A DNA stretch of 64,000 nucleotides from contig NZ_AP022600.1 in NCBI RefSeq assembly GCF_010725885.1, forward strand, positions 3,286,001 to 3,350,000. Reading direction: 5' to 3'. The notes under the pieces were generated by a model. That model was not told the origin of the DNA. It was given only the letters and a program-made list of their open reading frames with translations, and searched no databases. The stretch is from Mycolicibacterium tokaiense. GTDB taxonomy: Bacteria > Actinomycetota > Actinomycetes > Mycobacteriales > Mycobacteriaceae. Position numbers and translations under genes: made by a program. Below are positions 44,432 through 54,462 of the stretch, piece by piece (position 1 is the stretch's first letter; each line of letters begins with the position of its first letter).

Positions 44432-46087
44432 TCAGAAGGGTGGTTCTTCGCAGTCGTCTGCCGGTGGTGGTGGGGGTGGTGGTCGCCAGTCGGCGGTGAT
44501 GGATTCGTCTTCCCAGGGGTCGTTGATCCAGGGGCACCAGGAGGCGGTGCGACGGCGGCCACTGAGGACCAGTCGTTTGAAGCGGACGTCGTTGCGGCGC
44601 CCCCGTTGTCTGATTTCGTGGGCGCGTTGCTGGTTGACCCACCGGGTCTCGCGGTTGGACGCCTGTTTGGCCGCCAACCCGGCCCGGGCAGCCGCGATCC
44701 GGGCGGTCTTCTCTGCCTTCGGGTCCCGCGGTCGGGTCCACGGTTTGGGGCGGCACGCTGCGGCGAGGTCGTCGAACAACTCCGCCCCATCCGGAGCCGA
44801 CCGGTACGTCCGCCCGGTGGGTGAGGTCCACTCGATGGTGCCGCCGGTGAGTTGTCTGGTGCTCCAGCCGCCCTCGCCGGACAGGAACGTCTTAATCCTG
44901 TGATGGGTGCGGCATTTCGGATCCAGGTTGAACCCGGCGGTCCACCCGCCGCGCAGCGGATGCTGGTGATCGAACGGGATGCTGTGGTCGAGGTCGGCTG
45001 TCCAGGCGGGCTGGTTGCAGAACGGGAACGAGCACGTCAGCCCCCGGACGCGGACCCAGCGGTCCATCGCGGCGGACCAGTGGTGGCGCAGTAGCACCGA
45101 GGTGCCGTCGCGGGTTTCGGTGGGGGCATTCGGGTCGGTGTCGGGGTTGCGCACATCCCGGCATACGCTGCCCGGTTGGTCAACGAGTTCTCGGACTTGG
45201 TCGGCGTCGATGACGCCGTAGCCCTGCAGGAAGCCAGGTTCGTCGCTGTCGCCGGTGACGGTGGCGGCGGGGGCGATGACGTTGATGACGTACTGCGCCG
45301 CCGCCGCCGCCGGCGTGGTGTTGGGTTCGGGTCTGGGGGCGGGGCAGTCCTCACACCCGCACGCGCACGCCAACACAAAGCTGCCGTCGGCGATGGCCTC
45401 CGCCGCATCCACCCGCCGCTGCACCAACGTTCGCGGATCCTGGCCGCACACCGCCTTGGCCATCTGATCCAGCCGGGCATCGACTTTGGCGATCACCGGA
45501 GCGCCGGCGTAGAGGCGGATTTCACCCATTCCGTTGGGTAGTGCCTTCGCGCTGACTCGGCGTTCGGTGTCGGCGGCGACCCGACGCTCTTTGGCGCCGT
45601 CGGGATCGACGTGCAGGATGGCTCTGTCGACGGCACCTTGGAGGCGGGTGCGGGACCAGCAGTCCCAGGTCGCGATCTTCGCCGCCAGATTGCGGTCCAC
45701 GTCCCGGATCGCGGTGTCAGTGACATTGGCCGTGCGGTTGATGATGAGTTTCGTCGAGTCCCAGTCCAACCGTCCGGAGGCCAGCAGACCGTAGATCTGC
45801 GGCAGCCGCTCATCAAGGGCGTCGGCATAGCCCACGATCTTCATGGCCACCGCCGGCGGTACCCCCAACGCGGGCCCGATTTCGGCGGCGGTGCGCACGA
45901 ACCCGGAGATCAACCCGAAACCCGGATCGCCGTCAGGCAGCATCGCTTGTTGGTCGTAGCCTTCGTTCATCCGCTGGGCCAGCAGCGCGGCGATGGCGGC
46001 CATCCGATGCGCCCACACCGCGGACTCATCGAGGCGGGAAGATTCCACCTCGGTGAGCAGCGCTCCGGGATCGCATTCTTCGAACAT
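44432..46087 (-). CDS. DUF222/HNH endonuclease-domain protein (13E12 repeat family)
   Basis: A 551-residue protein with an N-terminal DUF222 domain and a C-terminal HNH motif (CSFPFCNQPAWTADLDHSIPF, then H and CRTHHRIKTF) around residues 380-430, followed by a basic tail rich in Arg. Such 13E12-type proteins are repeated in mycobacterial genomes and were linked to REP13E12 elements; nuclease activity is unproven for most. The position beside rmlC parallels Rv3466/Rv3467. A TAAAAT box (46095-46100 on the minus strand) ends seven bases before the ATG, which fits a leaderless mRNA. Confidence 0.88.
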   Translation of the reverse strand: MFEECDPGALLTEVESSRLDESAVWAHRMAAIAALLAQRMNEGYDQQAMLPDGDPGFGLISGFVRTAAEIGPALGVPPAVAMKIVGYADALDERLPQIYGLLASGRLDWDSTKLIINRTANVTDTAIRDVDRNLAAKIATWDCWSRTRLQGAVDRAILHVDPDGAKERRVAADTERRVSAKALPNGMGEIRLYAGAPVIAKVDARLDQMAKAVCGQDPRTLVQRRVDAAEAIADGSFVLACACGCEDCPAPRPEPNTTPAAAAAQYVINVIAPAATVTGDSDEPGFLQGYGVIDADQVRELVDQPGSVCRDVRNPDTDPNAPTETRDGTSVLLRHHWSAAMDRWVRVRGLTCSFPFCNQPAWTADLDHSIPFDHQHPLRGGWTAGFNLDPKCRTHHRIKTFLSGEGGWSTRQLTGGTIEWTSPTGRTYRSAPDGAELFDDLAAACRPKPWTRPRDPKAEKTARIAAARAGLAAKQASNRETRWVNQQRAHEIRQRGRRNDVRFKRLVLSGRRRTASWCPWINDPWEDESITADWRPPPPPPPADDCEEPPF

Positions 46088-46352
46088 ACATTCGATTTTA
46101 CCAGCGTTGCACCGCGTCTGCCAGCAAAAACAGCTTGCGGCTTGGGGGTGTGGATAAGATCCGGATTGTTGACTAAAGGTAGGCGTTCAGAGATCGGCGA
46201 TCCGCGGGGCGTCTTCCTGGCGGTAGGGGAAGCGCGAACGGTCAGGCCCCTGACGGCCACCGCGGTCCCCCCGACCGGACTTCAACACCTCCGCTAGTGT
46301 CACCGAAGCGCCGAGGCATCGACCGTCGTCATAGTGCTGCGCCATTCGACCC
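46088..46352. other. Intergenic region between rmlC and the DUF222 gene
   Basis: A 265-bp gap. It contains the probable leaderless promoter of the DUF222 gene at its left end and a weak 6-bp hairpin (GTCAGG-CC-CCTGAC, 46241-46254) that could mark the end of the rmlC transcript. No coding sequence was recognised. Confidence 0.5.
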
Positions 46353-46973
46353 TCAACCCTGCAGGCGCTCGCGCAACTCCGAGACGTACGCCTCGCACGC
46401 CGCCCACGTGGGCAGAACGCCGGCATCGCGGGCTTCGGCCACAGTGGGGGCATCGCTGTCGCGCTGGGAGAGCACCCACTCCGCGCCGAACACCGTCGTC
46501 GGCCACTCGATGCCCAGGCTGGGATCCAGCGGTGACACGGTGTGCTCGCGGCCGGGGGCATACTCCGACGAGCACAGGTACATCACCGTCGAATCATCCT
46601 GCAGGGCGAGGAAACCGTGCGCCAAACCCTCGCCGATGTACACCGATCGGTGCTCGCGGTCGTCGAGGAGTACCGCGTCCCACAGGCCGAAGGTGGGGGA
46701 GCCGACCCGGATGTCGACCACCACGTCGAACACGGCCCCGCGCACGCAGGTGACGTATTTGGCCTGCCCCGGCGGCACATCGGAGAAGTGCAGTCCGCGC
46801 ACCACCCCGGTCGAGGACACCGAGCAGTTGGCCTGCTGCATCCCGAACCGGTGCCCCACCGCAGCACTGAACTCGCGATCGGTGAACCATTCGTAGAACA
46901 TCCCCCGCTCGTCCTGGTGCAGCCTGGGCACTGTCTCCCATGCTCCCGGCACCCGAAGCTCCCGAAAAGTCAT
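46353..46973 (-). CDS. rmlC: dTDP-4-dehydrorhamnose 3,5-epimerase
   Basis: A 206-residue cupin epimerase, third step of dTDP-L-rhamnose synthesis, which provides the linker sugar between peptidoglycan and arabinogalactan. The catalytic histidine lies in VVRGLHFSD and the aspartate in VDIRVGSPTFG; IGEGLAHGFLAL follows. I used the ATG at 46973 (MTFRELRVPG), which is one base after the rmlB stop. It is coupled to rmlB as in M. tuberculosis Rv3464-Rv3465. Confidence 0.95.
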   Translation of the reverse strand: MTFRELRVPGAWETVPRLHQDERGMFYEWFTDREFSAAVGHRFGMQQANCSVSSTGVVRGLHFSDVPPGQAKYVTCVRGAVFDVVVDIRVGSPTFGLWDAVLLDDREHRSVYIGEGLAHGFLALQDDSTVMYLCSSEYAPGREHTVSPLDPSLGIEWPTTVFGAEWVLSQRDSDAPTVAEARDAGVLPTWAACEAYVSELRERLQG

Positions 46974-46974
46974 G

Positions 46975-47973
<999 letters not shown>

Positions 47974-48825
47974 CTAGCTGGAGAGCCCCAGCGGTCCGGC
48001 CAGCTCGCGCAGCGTCGGCACCAGTTCGTCCTTGCTGCCCAGCACCTGGACGCACACGTGGTCGGCGCCGGCGTCGAGGTGTTCGGTCAGCCGCGCGGCG
48101 ATGGCTTCGGGGGTGCCGTAGGCCACCACCGCGTCGATCAGCTTGTCGCTGCCGGGCTGCTCGACGTCAGCGGAGGTGAAGCCGAGGCGCCGCCAGTTGT
48201 TGACGTAGTTGCTCAGCCCCAGATAGAAGCCCACGGTCTTGCGGCCCAGCTCGCGGGCCTTCTCGGCGTCGGTGGTCAGCACCACCTTGTGCTCGGGCGC
48301 CAGGAACACGGTGTTGCCGATGCGTTCGCGTGCCTGGGCGGTGTGCTCCGGCGTGGTCAGATACGGGTGGGCGCCGGCGCTGCGGTCTTTGGACAATTCC
48401 AGCACTTTGGGTCCCAGCGCTGCGATCACCCGCCTGCTGGTGGGGACGGTCTTGGCGTCCAGGGCGTCGAGGTACGAGACCAGGGCGTCGTAGGGCTTGA
48501 CGTACTCCTGGGTGTGCTCCGGGTGCCCGACCCCGATGCCCAGCAGGAACCTTCCGGGGTAGGCCTTCTCGATGCGGTGATAGGACTCGGCCACCGTGTC
48601 GGCGTCGGCGGACCAGATGTTGACGATGCCGGTGGCGATCTGCAGCGTGGAGGTCTGTTCCAGGATCGGTTCGACGAAGCTGAGATCGGCCGGCGGCGAC
48701 CCGCCCACCCAGACTGCTCCGTACCCGAGCTGCTCGATCTCCACGGCCTGCTCCGGGGTGACCGGACCACCGGTCCACACGCCGAAACGACCCAGATCGG
48801 GCTTGAGCGACACAGCGTCAGTCAT
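47974..48825 (-). CDS. LLM-class F420-dependent oxidoreductase, copy A
   Basis: A 283-residue luciferase-like TIM-barrel protein. It has FGVWTGGPVTPEQAVEIEQLGYGAVWVGGSPP at the start, LLGIGVGHPEHTQ and ALGPKVLELSKDRSAGAHPYLTTPEHT in the middle. These match the F420-dependent subfamily common in mycobacteria; Rv3463 sits in the same place beside rmlB. The ATG at 48825 gives a start similar to copy B, and an in-frame ATG at 48840 is equally possible. The substrate is unknown. Confidence 0.87.
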   Translation of the reverse strand: MTDAVSLKPDLGRFGVWTGGPVTPEQAVEIEQLGYGAVWVGGSPPADLSFVEPILEQTSTLQIATGIVNIWSADADTVAESYHRIEKAYPGRFLLGIGVGHPEHTQEYVKPYDALVSYLDALDAKTVPTSRRVIAALGPKVLELSKDRSAGAHPYLTTPEHTAQARERIGNTVFLAPEHKVVLTTDAEKARELGRKTVGFYLGLSNYVNNWRRLGFTSADVEQPGSDKLIDAVVAYGTPEAIAARLTEHLDAGADHVCVQVLGSKDELVPTLRELAGPLGLSS

Positions 48826-48842
48826 CAGGGGTGATCCCATCT

Positions 48843-49688
48843 CTATCGGAGACCCAACGGGCCTGCCAGCTCGGTCAGTGCGGGTATCAGCTTGTCAGGT
48901 GTGGTCAGCACCTGGACGGGCACATGGTCGGCGCCGGCGTCGAGGTGCGCTCGCAGCGCGCCCACGATGGCGTCGACCTCGCCGTGGGCGATCACGGCGT
49001 CGACCAAGGAATCACTACCCGGTTTGGCCACGTCTTCATCGGTGAAGCCGAGCCGTTTCCAGTTGTTGACGTAGTTCACCAGGCCCAGGTACACCTGCAG
49101 CATCCGGCGGCCGACCGCACGCGCTGCGTCGGCGTCGGCGGTCAGCACCACCTTGTGTTCGGGCGCCAGGAAGGCCTCCGGGCCCATCAATTCCCTGGCC
49201 TGCGCGGTGTGGGCCGGTGTCGTCAGATACGGGTGGGCTCCGGCGCTGCGCTGGGCCGACAGCGCCAGCACCTTGGGTCCCAGCGCGGCCACCACCCGGC
49301 GGTTCCGGGGCACGCCGTAGCGGTCCAGGTCGTCCAGATAATCGATCAGGGCGTCGTAGGGCTTCTTGTACTCGGTCTGCGCCTCCGGATGGCCGACGCC
49401 GATGCCGAGCAGGAAGCGCCCGGGGTAGGCGGCTTCGATGCGGTGGAACGACTCGGCGGTGGGACCCGGCGCGGCGGTCCAGACGTTGACGATGCCGGCG
49501 GCCACCTGCAGCGTCTCGGTGGCCGCCAGGATCGGTTCCACCCAGGTCAGGTCCGCAGGGGGTGATCCACCGGCCCACAGCGCGCCGAAACCGAGTGCCT
49601 CGATCTCCTGCAGTTCGTGGGGGCTGAATTGCGCCCACTGCTCGAAGTGACCGAAGACGCCGAACGGACCGAGATCTGGCTTGCTCAT
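48843..49688 (-). CDS. LLM-class F420-dependent oxidoreductase, copy B
   Basis: A 281-residue paralogue of copy A, clearly alike over its length (MSKPDLGPFGVFGHFEQW, ALWAGGSPPADLTWVEPIL, LLGIGVGHPEAQTEYKKPYDAL). The stop of the histidine kinase gene and this ATG are directly adjacent. The pair probably arose by tandem duplication. Translational coupling to a sensor kinase suggests that both belong to the same redox-related response, but this is inference. Confidence 0.87.
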   Translation of the reverse strand: MSKPDLGPFGVFGHFEQWAQFSPHELQEIEALGFGALWAGGSPPADLTWVEPILAATETLQVAAGIVNVWTAAPGPTAESFHRIEAAYPGRFLLGIGVGHPEAQTEYKKPYDALIDYLDDLDRYGVPRNRRVVAALGPKVLALSAQRSAGAHPYLTTPAHTAQARELMGPEAFLAPEHKVVLTADADAARAVGRRMLQVYLGLVNYVNNWKRLGFTDEDVAKPGSDSLVDAVIAHGEVDAIVGALRAHLDAGADHVPVQVLTTPDKLIPALTELAGPLGLR

Positions 49689-51182
49689 CTATTCGGCGTC
49701 CGCCGGGGCGATTTCGGCGGGGGTGACCGCCTCAGGGGCCGGGGCCTGCAGTGGCAGGCACACGATGAAGCGGGTGTCACCTGGCTTGGATTCCACCGAC
49801 AGGTTGCCGTGGTGCTTCTCGACGACAACGCGCCAGGCCAGGTCCAGCCCCAGACCGGTGCCCTGTCCGACGGGTTTGGTGGTGAAGAAGGGAGTGAAGA
49901 TGCGGTCGATGATGTCGGGGGGGATGCCCGGCCCGTCATCACAGATCTCGATGCGCACCATGCCGTCGCCCTCGCGCATGGTGCGGACGGTCAACGTGCC
50001 GTGCCCGTCCATGGCCTGTAGGGCGTTGTCCATGATGTTGGTCCACACCTGGTTCAAATCACCTGGATAGCAGAGGATCTCGGGCAGCCCGGTCTCGAAC
50101 TCCTTGACCAGGGTGATGGGTTTGCCCTTGCCGGCATGGCCGATCTTGTCGCCGAACATCATCATGGTGCTGCGCAACAATTCGTGGACGTCGGCGCTCT
50201 GATAGGAGCCGCGGTCCATTTGCGAGTACTGCTTGGCGCCGGCCAGCAGTGCCGAGATGCGCTTGCTGGCCTCGGCGATCTCGTTCATCCGTAGTTCGTT
50301 GTCGATGGTGTATTTCAGCCACCCGACGGCCGACTGCAGCGACGCCGAGGCATCTGCCTCGTCGACCACCACCGACACCCGCTCCAGCCAGTCGGTGTCC
50401 AGTCCGGCTTCGACGAAGGTGGGGGCGTACTCCCAGGCGTGACTGATGCCGTGGTCCTCGAGCCAGTCACCGATCTGGTCCTCGCGGTCGGATGCTTCCA
50501 GCGCCGACAGTTCCAGGTCCTTGCTCTTGGCCACCTGCTCGGCCACCTGGTCCTGGATGGTGATCAGCGTCCGAAGGGCTTCGGGGGTGAACTTGGCCTC
50601 GGCCACCATGGCCAGCTTGTGCCGCATGTGACCGACGCCCTCGCGCAGGTCGGCGACCGCGCGCGCGGTGGCGGCGGCGGGGTTGTTGAGCTGATGGGTC
50701 AGGCCGGCGGTGATGGTGCCCAGCGCCAGCAGCTTCTCCCGCTGATCGAGGATCTGGCGCTGGCGCAGGCCGCCGACCATGTGCCCTTCCAACAGGTGTA
50801 CGGCCATCGGGAACTGGGTCTGCATGAACTCGGCGAACGCGTCGGCCTCGAGGACGAACATGCGCGACTCCCGGGTCAGCCGCACCGAGGCCTGGTACAT
50901 CGGTTCCTCGTTGGGGATGTAGGCCGACCACGCGCCGCAGTACACGCCGCGCTGCGAGGTGCGGTTGGTCTCGATGTCGACGCCGCCGGAGCGCTTGGAC
51001 ATCACCAGCTCACCGTCGATGAGGACGTAGAAGCAGGTGGCCGGGTCACCCTCGGCGCACAGCGGGCCGGGCGGGAAGGTGTTGATCTCGCCGTGCCCGC
51101 ACAACATGTCCAGTTGCTCGTCGGTGAGGTGCTCGAACAGAAACAGCGTGCGCAACTCGTCGGCCAGGCACTGTTCGCCCAT
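49689..51182 (-). CDS. Histidine kinase with N-terminal cyclic-nucleotide-binding domain
   Basis: A 497-residue cytoplasmic sensor kinase without transmembrane helices. Residues about 10-125 form a cyclic-nucleotide-binding-like domain (FPPGPLCAEGDPATCFYVLIDGELVMSKRSG). The H-box is GTITAGLTHQLNNPAAAT with His163, followed by a long helical segment. The ATP-binding domain has the N-box VWTNIMDNALQAMDG, G1 DDGPGIP, F-box FTPFFTTKP and G2 GQGTGLGL. The ligand could be cAMP or cGMP, or the domain may have lost binding. The upstream gene encodes its probable response regulator. Confidence 0.9.
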   Translation of the reverse strand: MGEQCLADELRTLFLFEHLTDEQLDMLCGHGEINTFPPGPLCAEGDPATCFYVLIDGELVMSKRSGGVDIETNRTSQRGVYCGAWSAYIPNEEPMYQASVRLTRESRMFVLEADAFAEFMQTQFPMAVHLLEGHMVGGLRQRQILDQREKLLALGTITAGLTHQLNNPAAATARAVADLREGVGHMRHKLAMVAEAKFTPEALRTLITIQDQVAEQVAKSKDLELSALEASDREDQIGDWLEDHGISHAWEYAPTFVEAGLDTDWLERVSVVVDEADASASLQSAVGWLKYTIDNELRMNEIAEASKRISALLAGAKQYSQMDRGSYQSADVHELLRSTMMMFGDKIGHAGKGKPITLVKEFETGLPEILCYPGDLNQVWTNIMDNALQAMDGHGTLTVRTMREGDGMVRIEICDDGPGIPPDIIDRIFTPFFTTKPVGQGTGLGLDLAWRVVVEKHHGNLSVESKPGDTRFIVCLPLQAPAPEAVTPAEIAPADAE

Positions 51183-51321
51183 GGGGTGTCCCTTCTATCT
51201 CGCGTCGGTGTCAGGCACGGCGGTCTGCAGCGCGGGGATCGGTCGCCGCGGCAACTCGTGGGAACAAATCCGGCCCCGGTTTGATTCCATGGCGCACAGG
51301 TCTGACACGGCCGTGCTCCCG
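51183..51321 (-). other. Short gap between response regulator and kinase genes
   Basis: A 139-bp gap. A 31-codon open frame (start near 51290, stop 51195-51197) exists on the minus strand but has no visible ribosome site or family resemblance. Otherwise nothing was recognised. Confidence 0.4.
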
Positions 51322-52986
51322 TCAGGCCTCGGCGAGGTAGCGGTGCACCAGCATGACCGCCATGGACCCCTCGCCGACGGCGGCGGCCACCCGCTTCGCG
51401 GAGTCTGAGCGGACGTCGCCGGCGACGAAGACGCCGGGCACGCTGGTCTCCAGGTGGTGCGGCGGGCGGTCCAGCGTCCAGCCCGAGATGTCGCGCAGGT
51501 CGGGACCGGCGACGATGAAGCCGTGGTCGTCACGCACCACCACCCCGTCGAGCCATTCGGTGCGCGGTTCGGCGCCGATGAAGATGAACATGCGACCGCA
51601 CGAGAACTCCTCGCGCTCACCGGTTTTGGTGTTCTCCAGACAGATGCCCTCGAGATGGCCGTCGCCCTTGACCGCGTGCACGACGGTGTTGGGCAGCTCC
51701 TTGATGTTGTCGGTGGCCCTGATCTGCTGGATCAGGTAATGCGACATCGAGTCCTCCAGCGTGCGCCGGATGACGATGTTGACCGTCTTGGCGGTGCGCG
51801 AGAGGAACATCGCTGCCTGGCCGGCGGAGTTGGCGCCGCCGATGACGTACACCTCGTCGTTGTCGCAGTCGGAGGCCACCGAGGCGGTGGCGCCGTAGTA
51901 GACGCCTGCGCCGGTCAGCCCGTCGCAGCCCTCGGCGGTCAGCTGGCGGTACTCCACGCCCATGGCCAGGATGACCGAGCGGGCGCCGATCGAACGGCCG
52001 TCGGAGAGTTTCACGGTGCGGGCCGAGCCATCGATCTCGAGTGCGGTCACCTCGGCGGCGGTGATCAGTTCGGCCGCGAATTTTTCGGCCTGTCGGCGGG
52101 CCCGTTCGGCCAGCTGCGAACCCGACAAGCCGTCCGGGAAGCCCAGGTAGTTCTCGATCCGGGAGCTCTGCCCGGCCTGCCCGCCGGTGGCGGTGCGCTC
52201 GATCAGCACCGTCTTGAGGCCCTCGGAGGCGCCGTACACCGCGGCCGCCAGCCCCGCCGGGCCGCCGCCGATGACCACCAGGTCGTAGAAGTCGTCGGCT
52301 GGGGTGGTCGTCAGGCCCAGCACGGCGCCCAGTTCGGCGTCGGTGGGATTCACCAACGTCTCACCCTGTTCGGTGATCACCACCGGCAGGGTCAGCTCAT
52401 CGAGGCTCGCAGCTTCCAGCAGCTGTTTGCCCTTGGCCTCATCGGCCCGGAACCAGGTGTAGTACAGGCGATTTCGGGCCAGGAACTCGCGCACCTCGGT
52501 GGAGCGGGCGTTCCACGGGTGGCCGATGATCTTGGTGTGCGGGATGGCGTGGTCGCCGGTGGAGCGCCAGGCGTCGATCAGCGCGTCGATCACCGGGTAG
52601 AGCTTCTCCTCCGGCGGGTCCCACGGCTTGAGCAGGTAGTGGTCCAGGTCGACGACGTTGATGGCGTCGATGGCGGCATGGGTGTCGGCGTAGGCGGTGA
52701 GCAGCACACGGCGGGCCATCGGGAAGATGTCCATGGCGGCTTCGAGGAACTCGATACCGCTCATCTGCGGCATCCGGTAGTCGGCGACGAATACCGCCAC
52801 GGTCTCGCCGCGCAGCTTCAGCTCGTTGAGCGTCTCCAGGGCGTCCGGGCCGGATTCGGCGCGCACGATCCTGAAGTGTTCGCCGTAGTGGCGGCGCAGG
52901 TCCCGAGCGACGGCGCGTGACACAGCAGGGTCGTCGTCGACGCTCAGGATGACGGGTTTGCGGGTCTGGGACTCTGATCCGGGCAT
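51322..52986 (-). CDS. Response regulator fused to a thioredoxin-reductase-like flavoprotein
   Basis: A 554-residue fusion. Residues 10-135 are a receiver domain with acidic Asp17-19, phospho-acceptor Asp69 (VADYRMP), Thr97 and Lys120. Residues about 152-230 resemble a glutaredoxin-like domain (HPWNARSTEVREFLARNRLYYTWF) in which the usual cysteines are absent. Residues 235-554 are a thioredoxin-reductase fold with FAD motif VIGGGPAGLAAAVYGASEG, ATGGQAGQSSRIENYLGFP, NAD motif VIGGANSAGQAAM and C-terminal VFVAGDVRSDSAKRVA. The redox CxxC that should sit at 365-368 reads G-A-T-A, so disulfide reductase activity is unlikely. The output may be an NAD(P)H/FAD-dependent reaction or a redox sensing role. 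Confidence 0.9.
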   Translation of the reverse strand: MPGSESQTRKPVILSVDDDPAVSRAVARDLRRHYGEHFRIVRAESGPDALETLNELKLRGETVAVFVADYRMPQMSGIEFLEAAMDIFPMARRVLLTAYADTHAAIDAINVVDLDHYLLKPWDPPEEKLYPVIDALIDAWRSTGDHAIPHTKIIGHPWNARSTEVREFLARNRLYYTWFRADEAKGKQLLEAASLDELTLPVVITEQGETLVNPTDAELGAVLGLTTTPADDFYDLVVIGGGPAGLAAAVYGASEGLKTVLIERTATGGQAGQSSRIENYLGFPDGLSGSQLAERARRQAEKFAAELITAAEVTALEIDGSARTVKLSDGRSIGARSVILAMGVEYRQLTAEGCDGLTGAGVYYGATASVASDCDNDEVYVIGGANSAGQAAMFLSRTAKTVNIVIRRTLEDSMSHYLIQQIRATDNIKELPNTVVHAVKGDGHLEGICLENTKTGEREEFSCGRMFIFIGAEPRTEWLDGVVVRDDHGFIVAGPDLRDISGWTLDRPPHHLETSVPGVFVAGDVRSDSAKRVAAAVGEGSMAVMLVHRYLAEA

Positions 52987-53037
52987 CGTCAGTAAGTATG
53001 CGCCGGACCGGCGACAATCGGCGTGGCGGTCGGCCGT

Positions 53038-54462
53038 TTATTCGGTGGGCGAAACGGGCTGTTCGTCGGCTGTCGGCGCGGCCGGCTCGCTCCGGTTCAA
53101 CAATTGGGCCAGGTCGATCCCGGAGGCCCGCAGGCTCTCGACGATCTTGGCCACGGCCAGCGGGCTGACACCCAGCAACCCGCCCACCGCGTCCTGGGTG
53201 TCGGACGGCCCGCCGATGATGGACAGCCGATCGATCTCGGCCAGTGGCATCGCGGCAGCTTCGGTGGCCTTGACCACCGACGCCAGCACATCGGGCAGCG
53301 TCTGCAGCCGGGCGGCCTCGGGGGAGTAGGTGTTCAGCGCCGCTGCGATCTCCCGCTTACCGGCGGCCTCGGCCACCAGCTGCGCCTGCATGCCGTCGGC
53401 CTCGGCCTGGCGTTCCACCCGCAGCGCCTCCGCGGCGGCCTTGCGGGCGTCGGCCTGCGCCTGCCCGGCCAGGATGGTGGCCTGGCGCTGGCCTTCGGCC
53501 CGGGCGATGTCGGCCTGGCGCTGAGCTTCGGCCGGGGCGATGACGTCGGCCTGCAGAGCGGCCTGGGCCTGCTCGGCGCGACGCTGCTCCACCTCGATAC
53601 GGGCCTGCACCCGGGCGGCCTCGGCCTGCTCGATCGCGATGCCGACGTCCTTCTGGGCCCGGGCGTTGGCCAGCGGGCCGGCCTGATCGGCCTCGGCGTT
53701 CTCGGCCTCGGTCTGGGCCCGGAGCCGTGCCAGTTCCACATCGCGGCGCTGGTTGGCGGTGGCGATCGCGGTGTCGGCCTCGGCCTGGGCGACGGCGCCT
53801 TCCTGGCGGGCCTTGGCCGACCGGATCTGGGCGTCGCGCTCGGCCTCGGCGGTGCCCACGGCGGCGTCGCGCTTGACCTCGGCGATGCGCCGCTGGCCCA
53901 GCGACTCCAGGTAGCCGTTCTTGTCGGAGATGCCGGCGATCTTGATGACGTCGACTTCCATGCCGATGCGCGCCAGGTCCGCCCCGGCTTCCTCGACGAC
54001 GCTGCGGGCCAGGGTGTCGCGGTTGGAGTTGAGATCCTCGACCGTCATGGTGGCGGTGATGCCACGCAGGCTGCCGGCCAGGATGTCGTTGATCTGGTTC
54101 TGCAACGAATCCAGGTCCGAGGTGAGGAAGCGCTGGACCGCGGTCTGCACCGCCTCGTCGGCCGATCCGATGCGCACCAGTCCGACGGCCTCCACGTTGA
54201 CCGGGACACCGTCGTTGGACAGCGCGTTCTGCAGGTTGATGCTGACGTTGAACGGCTCCAGGCTCATGATGTCGACGCGCTCGATGCCCGGCACCCGGAA
54301 GCGGGCGCCGCCGCGCACCACCTTGGGGGCGCCGCGGCCGGTGAAGACCGCCACCTCGTTGGGCGGCACCTTGATGTAGTTCTTGACGTAGATCAGCGGG
54401 ACGACGACCAGCAGCAGGACTGCGGCGACAGCGGCGACGATGATGATCACCAGTGTGGACAT
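53038..54462 (-). CDS. Flotillin-like SPFH-domain membrane protein
   Basis: A 474-residue protein with one N-terminal transmembrane helix (residues about 3-27), an SPFH/band 7 domain (about 30-190, VAVFTGRGAPKVVRGGARFRVPGIERVD), and a long Ala/Glu/Arg/Gln-rich coiled coil (about 195-390). Flotillins organise membrane domains and coat membrane-stress sites. The gene is directly adjacent to an NfeD-like gene, the usual partner, with no base between the stop and this start. Confidence 0.92.
   Translation of the reverse strand: MSTLVIIIVAAVAAVLLLVVVPLIYVKNYIKVPPNEVAVFTGRGAPKVVRGGARFRVPGIERVDIMSLEPFNVSINLQNALSNDGVPVNVEAVGLVRIGSADEAVQTAVQRFLTSDLDSLQNQINDILAGSLRGITATMTVEDLNSNRDTLARSVVEEAGADLARIGMEVDVIKIAGISDKNGYLESLGQRRIAEVKRDAAVGTAEAERDAQIRSAKARQEGAVAQAEADTAIATANQRRDVELARLRAQTEAENAEADQAGPLANARAQKDVGIAIEQAEAARVQARIEVEQRRAEQAQAALQADVIAPAEAQRQADIARAEGQRQATILAGQAQADARKAAAEALRVERQAEADGMQAQLVAEAAGKREIAAALNTYSPEAARLQTLPDVLASVVKATEAAAMPLAEIDRLSIIGGPSDTQDAVGGLLGVSPLAVAKIVESLRASGIDLAQLLNRSEPAAPTADEQPVSPTE

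Noticed and set aside
44432..46087. DUF222/HNH gene as part of an active mobile element
   Set aside because: No transposase, terminal repeats or target duplication is visible, and the same neighbour occurs beside rmlC in M. tuberculosis.
46241..46254. GTCAGG-CC-CCTGAC hairpin as terminator of rmlC
   Set aside because: Six base pairs with a two-base loop and no T-tract is too weak, and it lies 100 bases after the gene.
51195..51290. A 31-codon frame between the response regulator and kinase genes (MESNRGRICSHELPRR...)
   Set aside because: No ribosome binding site, no recognisable family and a length expected by chance.
51454..52920. A 488-codon plus-strand open frame opposite the response-regulator/reductase fusion
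   Set aside because: Low-complexity Gly/Val/His-rich translation without motifs; the minus-strand protein is fully supported.
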